NCBI RefSeq assembly: GCF_042678145.1
Contig: NZ_JBHUDG010000050.1
Coordinates: 62,001-126,000 of the forward strand
Source: Pseudopedobacter beijingensis
Lineage (GTDB): Bacteria; Bacteroidota; Bacteroidia; Sphingobacteriales; Sphingobacteriaceae
Length of the DNA: 64,000 nt
Reading direction: 5' to 3'
Shown: piece by piece, positions 8,788 through 17,388 of the stretch
Layout of the letters: each line of letters begins with the position of its first letter
Numbering within the stretch: position 1 is the first letter of the stretch
The notes under the pieces: model-generated
The model's input: the letters and a program-made list of their open reading frames with translations, nothing else
Database searches by the model: none
What the model was told of the DNA's origin: nothing
Made by a program: the position numbers and the translations under genes

Positions 8788-8951
8788 TAAGAGTCGAATG
8801 AATGATAGATATTGATTTTTTGATATTTAAACGGTGAATAATGAACTATAGACTGTATAGAATGAGGAATTTTTAAAACGATGAACTATGGACAATGAAC
8901 TATATGAAACTATGAATGATGAACTATGATTTAGCTACAATGGGCAATAAA
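8788..8951. repeat. Dispersed tgaactatg-type repeats
   Basis: Several degenerate copies of aatgaactatgga/aatgatgaactatga fall between 8830 and 8945, in the same orientation as those at 4608-4720. Inverted copies build part of 12040-12810. The 8380-8951 gap otherwise holds only the 11-bp array and AT-rich leader DNA. Confidence 0.55.
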
Positions 8952-9527
8952 CTAAGATCCATTAAAATGCAATAATATAAGCAATGAAAGTATCTGTGCC
9001 AACCTTAGCCTAAGATGGGTGCTGGCAGTATTCAATTGGTTTTGAACGGTTTTACGGGAGACTTTCAATAGATCGGCAATTTCGGCTGTTGTTAATCCAT
9101 CATGATAATGCAATAAGAAAATTTCTCTGCGTTTTTTGGGAAGAGCATCTATCCATGATTTTACCAGACCTAAGATCTCCTTTTCTAGCATCGTATTTTC
9201 CGGAGATAGCGGCGATACCAATATATTTTCGAAGGCAGCTAAAAACTCGGATGTATTGGGCGACCGTACGCTATGCTTAAATACCTGAAACTTGACAGAG
9301 GTATGCAGGTAGGCTCCCAAGTTATGGATATCTACTGTTTCTCTCCTATCCCACAACGATATAAATACATTCTGAACAATATCCTGGCTCTGCTCTATAT
9401 CCTTTAATCTTTTGTATGCGGCATTAAACAGCTCTTTCCAAAATGTTTTATAGATTTTGGAAAAGGCGGCTTCGTCCCCAGCTTTCAATTGAGACAATAA
9501 ATCGTTATCAACGATGTAATCGGACAT
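8952..9527 (-). CDS. ECF RNA polymerase sigma factor
   Basis: This 191-residue sigma-70 factor has region 2 (DIVQNVFISLWDRRE, residues ~48-62) and region 4 with a C-terminal HTH (GLTTAEIADLLKVSRKTVQ). Spacing fits the Bacteroidota FecI-like ECF group. Such genes are usually followed by a FecR anti-sigma gene. Here nothing of that kind follows; the next region downstream is repeats and an outer-membrane barrel gene. It is therefore an orphan regulator whose targets cannot be read from the window. Confidence 0.88.
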   Translation of the reverse strand: MSDYIVDNDLLSQLKAGDEAAFSKIYKTFWKELFNAAYKRLKDIEQSQDIVQNVFISLWDRRETVDIHNLGAYLHTSVKFQVFKHSVRSPNTSEFLAAFENILVSPLSPENTMLEKEILGLVKSWIDALPKKRREIFLLHYHDGLTTAEIADLLKVSRKTVQNQLNTASTHLRLRLAQILSLLILLHFNGS

Positions 9528-9634
9528 TCAGGTTTAAATATATATACAGCTACTAATTTAAGAAATTCAAATTTATAATGAATGTATAAAAAAGCATCAA
9601 ATATATTTTCATAATTATGGCATATATTATCCAA

Positions 9635-10822
9635 TTAACCTATTCCCAGTATTTCCTTTGCTAAATCTATCATTTTGGTACTTCCGGTGTACTTTCCCTT
9701 TTCATCTGAAAGCTTCACCACTTCTGTCCATTCATCATCATGATGATTGGCCTCTGTCATTTTAATAACCATATTCATAGGCTCCGGTCCCGCATCATTG
9801 GTTAAATTGGTACCAATCCCAAAAGACATTCCTATTTTACCCCAGCAATGTTCTGCTATACGCTCTACCTTTTGATAGTTAAGCGCATCAGAGAATATAA
9901 TGGTTTTAGCTAATGGATTGATTCCCATTTTTTGATAATGTGCAATTACATGGTCTGCAAACGATAAAGGGTCTCCGCTATCATGCCGTACACCGTCAAA
10001 AAGTTTAGAGAACATTTTGTCAAATTGTTTCAAAAAAACGGCTGTAGTATAGGTATCTGACAGGGCTATACCTAAATCTCCCCGGTATACCTTCACCCAA
10101 TTCTCTAACCCCAACGAGTTGGACATTTTAAATCCATAGTGTGCCGCATGGTACATAAACCACTCATGGGCATGTGTTCCTATAGGTTTTTCGTTATTAA
10201 CCATGGCCAGGTGTACATTGCTTGTTCCTATAAAAGAACCTTTTCCGTATTGCTTTAATGCTTGTAATACCAAACAATGCACCTCATAAGAATATCTTCT
10301 GCGGGCCCCAAATTCGGCCACTGTTACGCCTAATTTTTTAAATGCTTCTATCTTATTCCCGGTTCTTTCTAAAATGGTTTCGTTGCTGTCTCTTTGCGCA
10401 TGGGTGGTTATGTAATAAAGCTCGGATATCAATGACATTAAAGGCACTTCCCATAAGATAGACCTGTACCAGAGTCCTTCTATTTTCACAGTCAGATCGG
10501 TACCGTGTTGTGCTATCTGCACCTCTTCGGGATTAAACCTGTAACCTTCCAGAAAATCCAAATATAATGGATCTAAATACGGACAGGTTTTCGTTAAAAA
10601 CTGCTTTTCTGCTTTACTAAGCGACAATAACGCCATATTGTCAACCGCCTCACGTAAATGAAGGGCAAACCCTTCCGGAAACTGATGTTTGCCTCTATTG
10701 ATAAACTGATATCTTGCTTTTGCAAAGGGAAACAGCTTAACAACACCTTGCTGCATGGTGAACTTGTAAAAATCATTATCCAGTATCGAAACAAGTTTGG
10801 GGACTTTCATATTTGCTTTCAT
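9635..10822 (-). CDS. pncB: nicotinate phosphoribosyltransferase
   Basis: This 395-residue enzyme makes nicotinate mononucleotide from nicotinate and PRPP in the NAD salvage (Preiss-Handler) pathway. Family motifs include DNDFYKFTMQQGV at the N-terminus, EFGARRRYSYEVH, GTSNVHLA, the catalytic His in GTHAHEW (around residue 218) and RHDSGDP for phosphoribosyl binding. Length matches bacterial PncB. It is a monocistronic minus-strand gene, divergent from the VOC protein. Cytoplasmic. Confidence 0.95.
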   Translation of the reverse strand: MKANMKVPKLVSILDNDFYKFTMQQGVVKLFPFAKARYQFINRGKHQFPEGFALHLREAVDNMALLSLSKAEKQFLTKTCPYLDPLYLDFLEGYRFNPEEVQIAQHGTDLTVKIEGLWYRSILWEVPLMSLISELYYITTHAQRDSNETILERTGNKIEAFKKLGVTVAEFGARRRYSYEVHCLVLQALKQYGKGSFIGTSNVHLAMVNNEKPIGTHAHEWFMYHAAHYGFKMSNSLGLENWVKVYRGDLGIALSDTYTTAVFLKQFDKMFSKLFDGVRHDSGDPLSFADHVIAHYQKMGINPLAKTIIFSDALNYQKVERIAEHCWGKIGMSFGIGTNLTNDAGPEPMNMVIKMTEANHHDDEWTEVVKLSDEKGKYTGSTKMIDLAKEILGIG

Positions 10823-10920
10823 TAATTTATAAAACGCATAAAGTCATTTTAGGTTTTATGGGTGTTTTGTATAATTTATACATTCTTTGAAAAATGATTG
10901 TTTATTTTTATGGACAAATT

Positions 10921-11274
10921 ATGTTGAAATTAAAGAAGATAGACCATATTACGGTTACTTTCCCTAAGGGTAAAGATGATGATGCTTATTATTTTTATAA
11001 AAACATTCTTGGTTTAGAAGAAATCCCCAATCTGGTAGCCAATGCTTTCTGGTTTAAAATGGGTGATATTGATATACATGTTTACAGAGAGGATCTGACA
11101 AGTCCTTTATCTTCCAGACATTCTGCCTTTGAGGTAGACGACCTTAACAATACAAAAGCATTTTTAGAAAACTGTGGCATAGATATACAGTATTCTTCTA
11201 AAATTGAAGGAAGGGAAAGATTATTTTTCAGAGATCCTTTTGGTAACAGGTTCGAACTGATAGAATATATCTAA
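10921..11274 (+). CDS. VOC (glyoxalase/bleomycin-resistance) family protein
   Basis: From the ATG at 10921 the protein has ~117 residues (MLKLKKIDHITVTFPKG). An upstream ATG at 10894 would add nine residues and is less likely. The single VOC module has the typical end FFRDPFGNRFELIEY, and His and Glu metal-site candidates are present. Family members include lyases, dioxygenases and resistance proteins, so the reaction cannot be named. It converges with the DtxR-type gene at a 21-bp gap. Confidence 0.75.
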   Translation: MLKLKKIDHITVTFPKGKDDDAYYFYKNILGLEEIPNLVANAFWFKMGDIDIHVYREDLTSPLSSRHSAFEVDDLNNTKAFLENCGIDIQYSSKIEGRERLFFRDPFGNRFELIEYI

Positions 11275-11295
11275 AAGTTACCCGATAAAGTGATT

Positions 11296-11961
11296 TTATT
11301 TCTTTTTTATTCTGGTAACCAACATTTTCTCGCAAACTATATTGCTTAATGTTTCTTCTGTTCCGTTTTCAAATTTAAGGTTCATAGTGCCATCAAATTT
11401 TTCTACAGATAGTATTTTAAAAAGCTGTCCCAGCTGCATGTTTTTACTATTCAGAAATTTAAGAAAGGATTCTGACGAGTCTGATATGGCCATAAATTTA
11501 ACCGTATCGTCTACATTACACTCGCTAAGGCTAATGTATTCAGGAGCATTTATTCTTCCGTTTTTATCCGGAATTGGCGAACCGTGTGGATCAAATTTAG
11601 GGTAACCTAACAGCTCGTCCATTTTATCAAAAAATATAGACGATTTTATATGCTCTATCTGTTCTGCTATTTCGTGAACATTTTCCCAGCCAAAGCCCAT
11701 TTTTTCTACCAGAAACATTTCTGTTAACCTGTGTTTTCTAAGAATCAAGGCTGCATCTTTTTGTCCGGTTTCGGTTAATTTTAATGGCTTATAACTTTCG
11801 TAATGTACCAGTTTCTTTTCAGCAAGCTTTTTCATCATGCTATTTACAGTTGGCATCTTAGTCCCTAAACGTTTGCTTAAATCGTTAGGACTAACCTCTC
11901 CTTTTTTATTTGCCAGTGTAAATAGTGCCTTTAAATAGTTTTCTTCTGCTGCCGAATACAT
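11296..11961 (-). CDS. DtxR/MntR-family metal-dependent regulator
   Basis: The 221-residue reading starts at ATG 11961 (MYSAAEENYLKALF); a GTG five codons upstream is less likely. It has an N-terminal winged helix (SPNDLSKRLGTKMPTVNSMMKKL), a dimerisation/metal domain (HRLTEMFLVEKMGF, then HEIAEQIEHI) and a C-terminal SH3-like FeoA domain. The family represses Mn or Fe uptake genes when metal is plentiful. The promoter box TACATTTG lies at 11973-11966, immediately before the start, giving an almost leaderless mRNA. A perfect inverted repeat overlaps the -33 region, consistent with autoregulation. Confidence 0.88.
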   Translation of the reverse strand: MYSAAEENYLKALFTLANKKGEVSPNDLSKRLGTKMPTVNSMMKKLAEKKLVHYESYKPLKLTETGQKDAALILRKHRLTEMFLVEKMGFGWENVHEIAEQIEHIKSSIFFDKMDELLGYPKFDPHGSPIPDKNGRINAPEYISLSECNVDDTVKFMAISDSSESFLKFLNSKNMQLGQLFKILSVEKFDGTMNLKFENGTEETLSNIVCEKMLVTRIKKK

Positions 11962-11990
11962 ATCGCAAATGTACACATTTAATATATTTG

Positions 11991-12006
11991 ACTTTAATAC
12001 TAAAGT
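11991..12006. promoter_or_regulatory. Candidate DtxR-type operator
   Basis: ACTTTAATACTAAAGT is a perfect 6-4-6 inverted repeat. It lies 30 bp upstream of the DtxR-type gene start, and its edge lies 17 bp from the -7 box TACATTTG (11973-11966), so it covers the -33 region. The layout fits autorepression. Binding is inferred. Confidence 0.5.
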
Positions 12007-12039
12007 AAAATTCGAGTAAAAGAGGTGTTTTGTTTGTTA

Positions 12040-12810
12040 TAGTCTATAGTCCATAGTCGATAGACTATAGTTCATTGTTTTAATCGTTCATCATTCAGAA
12101 GCTCATCACTCCCCCCTCAAACAAACGACGTCACCCTGAGGCACTCGAAGGGTCTTTTGGTTAATTGCTCTTACCGTTAATACTCTTATAATGAGATTGC
12201 TTCGTCCCTCGTAATGACAAACTTATTTTCGATGCTCTGAGCGAAAGAATTACCAGTTCATCATTCATAGTTATATAGACCATAGTTATAATCGTTCATC
12301 ATTCTAAAGCAGTTCATCGTTCCTACCTTAAATAAACGACGTCACCCTGAGGTATTCGAAGAGTCTATTGGTTAATGGCTCTTACCGTTAATACTCTTAT
12401 AATGAGATTGCTTCGTCCCTCGCTATGACAATCTTATTTTCGATGCTCTGAGCAAAAGCATTAACAGTTCATCATTCATAGTTATTAGACCATAGCTCAT
12501 AGTTTTAATCGCATTCATCATTCAGGAGCTCATCGCTCCCGCCTTAAACAAACCACGTCACCCTGAGGTATTCGAAGGGTCTGTTGGTTAATGGATCTTA
12601 CCGCTAATACTCTTATAATGAGATTGCTTCGTCCCTCGTAATGACAAGCTTATTTTCGATATTCTGAGCGAAAGCATTACCAGTTCATCATTCATAGTTA
12701 TATAGTCCATAGTTTTAATCGTTCATCATTCATAGTCATATAGTCCATAGACCATAGTTCATCATTATAAAGTTCATCGTTCCCGCCTTAAATAAACAGT
12801 TCATCATTTA
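12040..12810. repeat. Three tandem ~213-bp repeats plus partial fourth
   Basis: The motif cacgtcaccctgagg or a near match recurs at about 12126, 12337 and 12553, with periods of 211 and 216 bp. Each unit carries, in order, a REP half (caccctgag...cgaagggtct), a second REP half (gagattgcttcgtccctcg and taatgac), a short variable part and several ttcatcattcatagtt-type words. A partial fourth unit without the REP halves ends near 12810. No coding region fits. The block fills most of the ~875-bp gap between the DtxR-type gene and the RNA gene. Confidence 0.85.
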
Positions 12811-12836
12811 AACATCAAGCAACTCGCTATCTAATA

Positions 12837-12980
12837 ACAAAAAAGAGGTGCCCTGTCTCTTAACTTCTACATCAGAACTGCACAAAATTATAGATCAATG
12901 TTATACTGATCAATACCTTTGCCAAACCATTTTGCAATTCTATTGTGAGAAGTTACCTATCAGGAACACCTCTTTTATAC
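12837..12980 (-). ncRNA. ssrS: Long-hairpin RNA, 6S RNA-like
   Basis: The minus strand folds into one long interrupted hairpin. The closing stem is AAAAGAGGTG with CACCTCTTTT, and CCTG pairs with CAGG. Next come TAACTTCT with AGAAGTTA, then AGAATTGC with GCAGTTCT, then AAAAT with ATTTT, and an apical GATCA/TGATC stem. The 3' arm runs into six T's (12844-12839), so it ends as an intrinsic terminator. Its own -7 box TATATTTG lies at 12987-12980. The closing sequence GAGGTGTTCC...GGGCACCTC resembles that of 6S RNA, which binds RNA polymerase. The structure is seen; the 6S identity is recognition by pattern only. Confidence 0.6.
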
Positions 12981-12987
12981 AAATATA
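12980..12987 (-). promoter_or_regulatory. -7 promoter box of the long-hairpin RNA
   Basis: On the minus strand the octamer TATATTTG fits the Bacteroidota TAnnTTTG consensus. It lies between the SDR stop codon and the RNA's first stem. The upstream part of the promoter would lie inside the last SDR codons. I found no clear -33 TTG. Confidence 0.5.
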
Positions 12988-12991
12988 GGAA

Positions 12992-13744
12992 TTAGGAGAA
13001 ACTTAATCCACCATTAATATCTATATTATTTCCATTTAAGAAGCTCGCCTCATCAGAAGCTAAGTAAATAACCAGATCAGCTACCTCATCTGCCGTTCCT
13101 TCTCTTTTCAAAGAAGTGGCATTAGCCACATTTACTCTGGCCTCTGGTTTTGTAAAAGTATCGTGGAAAGTAGTAGCAATCATACCTGGTGCTACTGCGT
13201 TTACCCTGATATTTTTAGGGCCTAATTCTTTGGCTAAAGCTCTGGTATAAGTCATTACGGCACCTTTTGATGTTGCGTAAATACTTGCTCCGGGACCTCC
13301 ACCATCTCTACCTGCTAACGAAGAGAAGTTAATTATTGAACCGCCTGAAGGCATAAAAGGAATTACTGCTTTTACAGATAGGAAAACACTTTTAAGGTTG
13401 ATGTCCATAATATGGTCAAAAAACTCTTCGTCTATTTCCAACGTTGTTTTTCTGGCTACTAAACCACCTGCTACGTTAGCTAAAATATGTATTTCTTCTC
13501 CGAAAGCGGCTCTTGTTGCTTCTACCAGTTTAGCTACATCTGCAGCTTTAGAAACATCTCCTTTTACAATAATTCCTTCGCCACCTGCTTCTTTAACCTG
13601 TCTTAAAGTTTCTTCTGCGTTGGCTTCATTGCTTAAGTAGTTAATTACAACTTTAGCACCTTCTTTTGCCAACTTTACCGATACTGATCTACCAATGTCT
13701 CTAGATCCGCCTGTTACAATCGCTACTTTGTTTTTTAAACGCAT
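12992..13744 (-). CDS. SDR oxidoreductase, probable DEH reductase
   Basis: This 250-residue classical short-chain dehydrogenase has the cofactor motif TGGSRDIG (11-18), NVAGG, a catalytic Ser in NFSSLAG and YATSK near residue 155. It is the last gene of the uronate locus. In alginate catabolism an SDR reduces 4-deoxy-L-erythro-5-hexoseulose uronate (DEH) to 2-keto-3-deoxygluconate. That role is inferred from the neighbouring PL17 lyase, KdgF and hexuronate importer. No KDG kinase or aldolase follows, so later steps must be encoded elsewhere. The promoter of the hairpin RNA abuts its 3' end. Confidence 0.8.
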   Translation of the reverse strand: MRLKNKVAIVTGGSRDIGRSVSVKLAKEGAKVVINYLSNEANAEETLRQVKEAGGEGIIVKGDVSKAADVAKLVEATRAAFGEEIHILANVAGGLVARKTTLEIDEEFFDHIMDINLKSVFLSVKAVIPFMPSGGSIINFSSLAGRDGGGPGASIYATSKGAVMTYTRALAKELGPKNIRVNAVAPGMIATTFHDTFTKPEARVNVANATSLKREGTADEVADLVIYLASDEASFLNGNNIDINGGLSFS

Positions 13745-13755
13745 AATTTTAAATG

Positions 13756-15045
13756 TTAATTATTTATTTTTCTTGATGTTATATACTTAATACAAACCCA
13801 GGAAACCGGCACTAATGCTGCTGCCAGCACAAAAAACCACACATAACTGGTTTGTGTAATTACGGGTACCGCCCAGGTGGTTAGTAAGGTACCTACTACT
13901 GCCGCCGTACCGCCCATACCTGCTACTGTACCTACGTTTTTTCCATTAAAATAGTCGCTTGGCAAAGTCTGGATGTTTCCTATTAGAAACTGGAAACCAA
14001 ACAAGGTTATCCCTATTAAAACCATAGCGAACATTGGTGTTTCTTTTAAGCCTGAAAGGAAGTATAAAATGGCCAGTAATGATACCAGCATAATTACCGA
14101 CCCTAGGGCTATAGAGTTCTTACGGGCTTTCTGTGCATCTACCCCTCTTTTGATCTGCCATGACGAATGATAACCTCCAGCCAAACTTCCTATTGCAGCA
14201 AACAGATAAGGAACCCAGGTAAAAGCACCTATTTGCCTGATATCAAACATAAACTGCTCTTTTAGGAAGGTTGGTAACCAGGTTACAAACAACCACCAAA
14301 CAGGGTCTATAAAAAATCTGCTACTGATTATTCCCCATGTATTTTTATACTTCAACAGCTCTTTCCATGAAAGTACCTGTGTATTGTCTGCCGCTGCTTT
14401 TGCGGCATTCTCCTCGGTTTGTCCTAAAATGTGTTTTCTCTCTTCTTCGGTAATCCAGGGGTGTTTATCTGGTGTAGCTTTATTGATAACCAACCAGGGA
14501 ATTACCCATACAAAACCTAAAACAGCTATTAAAACAAATGTAGCTTTCCAGCCAAAAGCAAGGTAAAGCAAGGCTATAATAGGCGCAGAAACTACTGAAC
14601 CTAATGAGGCTCCTGCTCCAAAAATCCCCTGCGCAATGGCTCGCTCTTTTGGAGGAAACCATTCGGCATTATTTTTTGTTGCTCCCGGCCAGTTACCTGC
14701 TTCCGAAAACCCTAGTAAAAACCTAAAAATATTGAAAGATGCCAATGACCTGGCAAATGCATGCAATGCTATAGAAATACTCCATCCTAAAATGGATAGT
14801 GTCATCCCAATACGGGTACCTAAGGCATCCATTAATTTTCCGGTAAATGTTTGTCCTAAAGCATAAGCGATCATAAAAAATGTTGTGATTAACGCTAATG
14901 CTTGCTTACTGTCTACATCTGCTATTCCAAAATCTTTATAGATATAGGGCCACAGAATATTAATAGCACTTCTATCGATATAGTTTATAACGGTCGCAAT
15001 AGCGATCAGTGCTATAATATACCATCTTAATCCTCTAACTTTCAT
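13756..15045 (-). CDS. MFS hexuronate transporter (ExuT-like)
   Basis: This 429-residue inner-membrane carrier has about 12 membrane segments. The start region INYIDRSAINILWPYI matches the anion:cation symporter branch of the major facilitator superfamily, which includes ExuT and related hexuronate and sugar-acid importers. It lies 11 bp upstream of the SDR gene and 10 bp downstream of the beta-helix gene, so it is co-transcribed. In this locus it most likely imports the monouronates released in the periplasm by PL17. Confidence 0.83.
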   Translation of the reverse strand: MKVRGLRWYIIALIAIATVINYIDRSAINILWPYIYKDFGIADVDSKQALALITTFFMIAYALGQTFTGKLMDALGTRIGMTLSILGWSISIALHAFARSLASFNIFRFLLGFSEAGNWPGATKNNAEWFPPKERAIAQGIFGAGASLGSVVSAPIIALLYLAFGWKATFVLIAVLGFVWVIPWLVINKATPDKHPWITEEERKHILGQTEENAAKAAADNTQVLSWKELLKYKNTWGIISSRFFIDPVWWLFVTWLPTFLKEQFMFDIRQIGAFTWVPYLFAAIGSLAGGYHSSWQIKRGVDAQKARKNSIALGSVIMLVSLLAILYFLSGLKETPMFAMVLIGITLFGFQFLIGNIQTLPSDYFNGKNVGTVAGMGGTAAVVGTLLTTWAVPVITQTSYVWFFVLAAALVPVSWVCIKYITSRKINN

Positions 15046-15055
15046 TGATTTAAAT

Positions 15056-16069
15056 TTATTCGCTTAAAGGAATATTACTGACTCCTTTTGCGGCATTAAT
15101 AACTTTATTATCCGATGTTACTTTGGTACCTACAACTTCTCCTTTACTACTTTTTAACCTGATGCTGATGCCATAGCCTTCAGCATTAACTTCACTTATA
15201 TTTTTCCTGAATTCGTTATAGTTTCCCCATCCGTCTGCGGCACAGTTTACCTGATATCCGTCCAGCAAGACCGATGGCTGATGATTAATTCCTTTGTTTT
15301 CTTCTATCAGGTACTTATTACCTTTAACATCAATCCAGCTATCTGCACTGTTTTCGCCTGATATACCTTCAGAATAAAAGGTATTGCCTTTGATAATACC
15401 TCCGGTTGTTCCTTCTTTGATATCTATACATTCTGCGGTTACATAGGGGCCTATCACATTGTTGATGATGATATTATTATCGCAACGGTCTGGTTCATTA
15501 TTGGTGTACCTTGCCCAATTACTTATTGCCGAACCTATGTAAACACCTTCTCCATAGCCCGGTCTTACCAAACCTACATGGTGTATATTGGAGTTTTGCA
15601 GTTTATTATCTGAACTGAATTTTCTGAAGTGTATTCCTTCTTCGCCTATTTCTTTAACTTCCAGATCATCCAACACATTGTTGCTGGCTCCGTCTAAGAT
15701 AATCCCTTTTAGTCCTCCTTTAACGGTGAAGCCTTTCAATATCCAGTAATTTGCCTGATGGTGAATAACATATCCTTTAGAAACATCTCCGGTGGTAAGA
15801 ACACAGTTCTTGTTACCTATAAGTGTTATTGGTTTTTCGGATGTACCACTTGTTGCCGGAATTATAAATTTACCCTCATATTCGCCCGCCGAAAGCACAA
15901 TAGAATCTCCAGGCCTAGCTATCTGAAGTACGTTTTTTAATTCTTCGGCATTCTTAACCATTACCAAACGTCTGTTATTTTTAGACTTTTTTGGAGTCTG
16001 TGCCTGAGCAAAAAATACCGTGGCCAGCATACAAATTATACTTCCGGCAACTTTTAAAGAGGTTTTCAT
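15056..16069 (-). CDS. Secreted right-handed parallel beta-helix protein
   Basis: The 337-residue protein has a signal peptide ending at FAQAQ and then short repeated beta-helix coils (WILKGFTVKGG, NNVLDDLEV, NIIINNVIGP). This fold is shared by polysaccharide lyases of families such as PL6 and by epimerases. It is shorter than most PL6 enzymes and I could not place a Lys/Arg catalytic pair. In this operon a periplasmic alginate lyase or uronate-binding role is the best guess. Confidence 0.65.
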   Translation of the reverse strand: MKTSLKVAGSIICMLATVFFAQAQTPKKSKNNRRLVMVKNAEELKNVLQIARPGDSIVLSAGEYEGKFIIPATSGTSEKPITLIGNKNCVLTTGDVSKGYVIHHQANYWILKGFTVKGGLKGIILDGASNNVLDDLEVKEIGEEGIHFRKFSSDNKLQNSNIHHVGLVRPGYGEGVYIGSAISNWARYTNNEPDRCDNNIIINNVIGPYVTAECIDIKEGTTGGIIKGNTFYSEGISGENSADSWIDVKGNKYLIEENKGINHQPSVLLDGYQVNCAADGWGNYNEFRKNISEVNAEGYGISIRLKSSKGEVVGTKVTSDNKVINAAKGVSNIPLSE

Positions 16070-16145
16070 ATTGCTTTTACTTGAGAATTATTATCAAAAA
16101 GACTTAGGATCATTAAAAACCATGTTTTAGTATTATAATACAAGA

Positions 16146-17012
16146 TTACTGATGTACACCTACTTCTTTTAAGAAGGCTATAATTTCTCTGTTTATCTCA
16201 GCATTTTTCTCCTTCTCGAACTTTCCATGCTGTCCGCCCTCAACCGTAATGAACTTATTTTTAATGCCCATGTCGTCCAGTTTTTTCTTTAAATCAACTG
16301 ATTGTTGATAAGGAACAATTGGATCTGCATCTCCGTGTACTATAAATACCGGGGGACTATTTTTCTTAACCTGATTGATTGGGGAAACTGCTTTCACAAA
16401 TTCGGGATCATTTGCTTTATCGCCTAACCACTGGGTAGCCGATTTACTTTTCCATGCAGGCACTTCTGTTATCCCGTATTTATCTATAATAGCGGCAACT
16501 TTAATATCTTTAACTCCTTTACAGTTAGTATCAAAACGGTTGTCGTTCCCTAATAAACCGCCCATTAGTGCCAGATGTCCACCCGCAGAACCTCCCATAA
16601 TCACAATTTTGTTGGGATCTATATTAAGTGCCTTGGCATTCTTAATCAGATAAATTAATGCACAACGGGTATCTTCTACTGCTGCCGGTGCTGTTGCCTC
16701 CTGCGATAACCTATAAGCTATATTGGCTACAGCATAGCCTTTTTTAAAGAAAGTACTAAAACCGGTTTGCGATTCTTTATTACCTTTATTCCAGCCACCA
16801 CCATGGATATTAATAACCACAGGAGAGGCTCCTTTATCTTTGGGAGGTAAGTATAAATCCATTTTACCGTCCCATCCGTTTACTTGGGTATAAACTACGT
16901 TTAATTGTTCGGTATAGCCTTCTGGATATACCACTTTCTTTACTTCTGCTGTTTCCTGCGCCATAACATAACCGGAACAGGCTATCAGCAAACACGAAAA
17001 AAACTTTTTCAT
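16146..17012 (-). CDS. Secreted alpha/beta hydrolase, probable carbohydrate esterase
   Basis: This 288-residue protein has a signal peptide (cleavage near VMAQE). The HGGGW oxyanion motif (about residue 71), nucleophile elbow GGSAGG (about 142-147), Asp in VHGDADP and His in GGQHGK complete a catalytic triad. It resembles BD-FAE-type esterases. Within the uronate operon it may remove O-acetyl groups from acetylated alginate so that lyases can act; this is inference. It lies 20 bp downstream of kdgF. Confidence 0.78.
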   Translation of the reverse strand: MKKFFSCLLIACSGYVMAQETAEVKKVVYPEGYTEQLNVVYTQVNGWDGKMDLYLPPKDKGASPVVINIHGGGWNKGNKESQTGFSTFFKKGYAVANIAYRLSQEATAPAAVEDTRCALIYLIKNAKALNIDPNKIVIMGGSAGGHLALMGGLLGNDNRFDTNCKGVKDIKVAAIIDKYGITEVPAWKSKSATQWLGDKANDPEFVKAVSPINQVKKNSPPVFIVHGDADPIVPYQQSVDLKKKLDDMGIKNKFITVEGGQHGKFEKEKNAEINREIIAFLKEVGVHQ

Positions 17013-17032
17013 ATCTGTATAAGTTTATTGGA

Positions 17033-17371
17033 TTACTTGATAAAATCTTCTCTCATTGGTGTAAAAACATCAATCAGCGTACCTGCTTCTAAACAAACAC
17101 AACCATGTATTGCATGCGGAGGCACATAATATCCGTCTCCTTTTCTTATGATTTTTTTCTCTTCTCCAATAGTCATTTCAAACACACCGCTGTCTACATA
17201 GGTTACCTGTACATGAAAATGTTGGTGAAGCGGACCTATAGCCCCTTTTTCAAATTTGGCTTTTACCAACATCACCTGATCATCGTAACCATATACTTTT
17301 CTCTGAACGCCATTGCCCAGATCTTCCCATTGTGTTTCTTCTTCTATCTGAAATAATTGTCCTTTTTCCAT
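17033..17371 (-). CDS. kdgF: KdgF-like cupin, unsaturated uronate linearisation
   Basis: This 112-residue single-cupin protein has the KdgF pattern PLHQHFHVQ (His49, His51, Gln55 as metal ligands), a second His in PPHAIHG (86/89) and the ending DVFTPMREDF. KdgF converts the 4,5-unsaturated monouronates made by pectate and alginate lyases into linear keto-uronates. There is no signal peptide, so it acts in the cytoplasm after import. It is placed 17 bp after PL17 in the same operon, which supports the call. Confidence 0.87.
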   Translation of the reverse strand: MEKGQLFQIEEETQWEDLGNGVQRKVYGYDDQVMLVKAKFEKGAIGPLHQHFHVQVTYVDSGVFEMTIGEEKKIIRKGDGYYVPPHAIHGCVCLEAGTLIDVFTPMREDFIK

Positions 17372-17388
17372 GTTTAATTTTATAAAGT

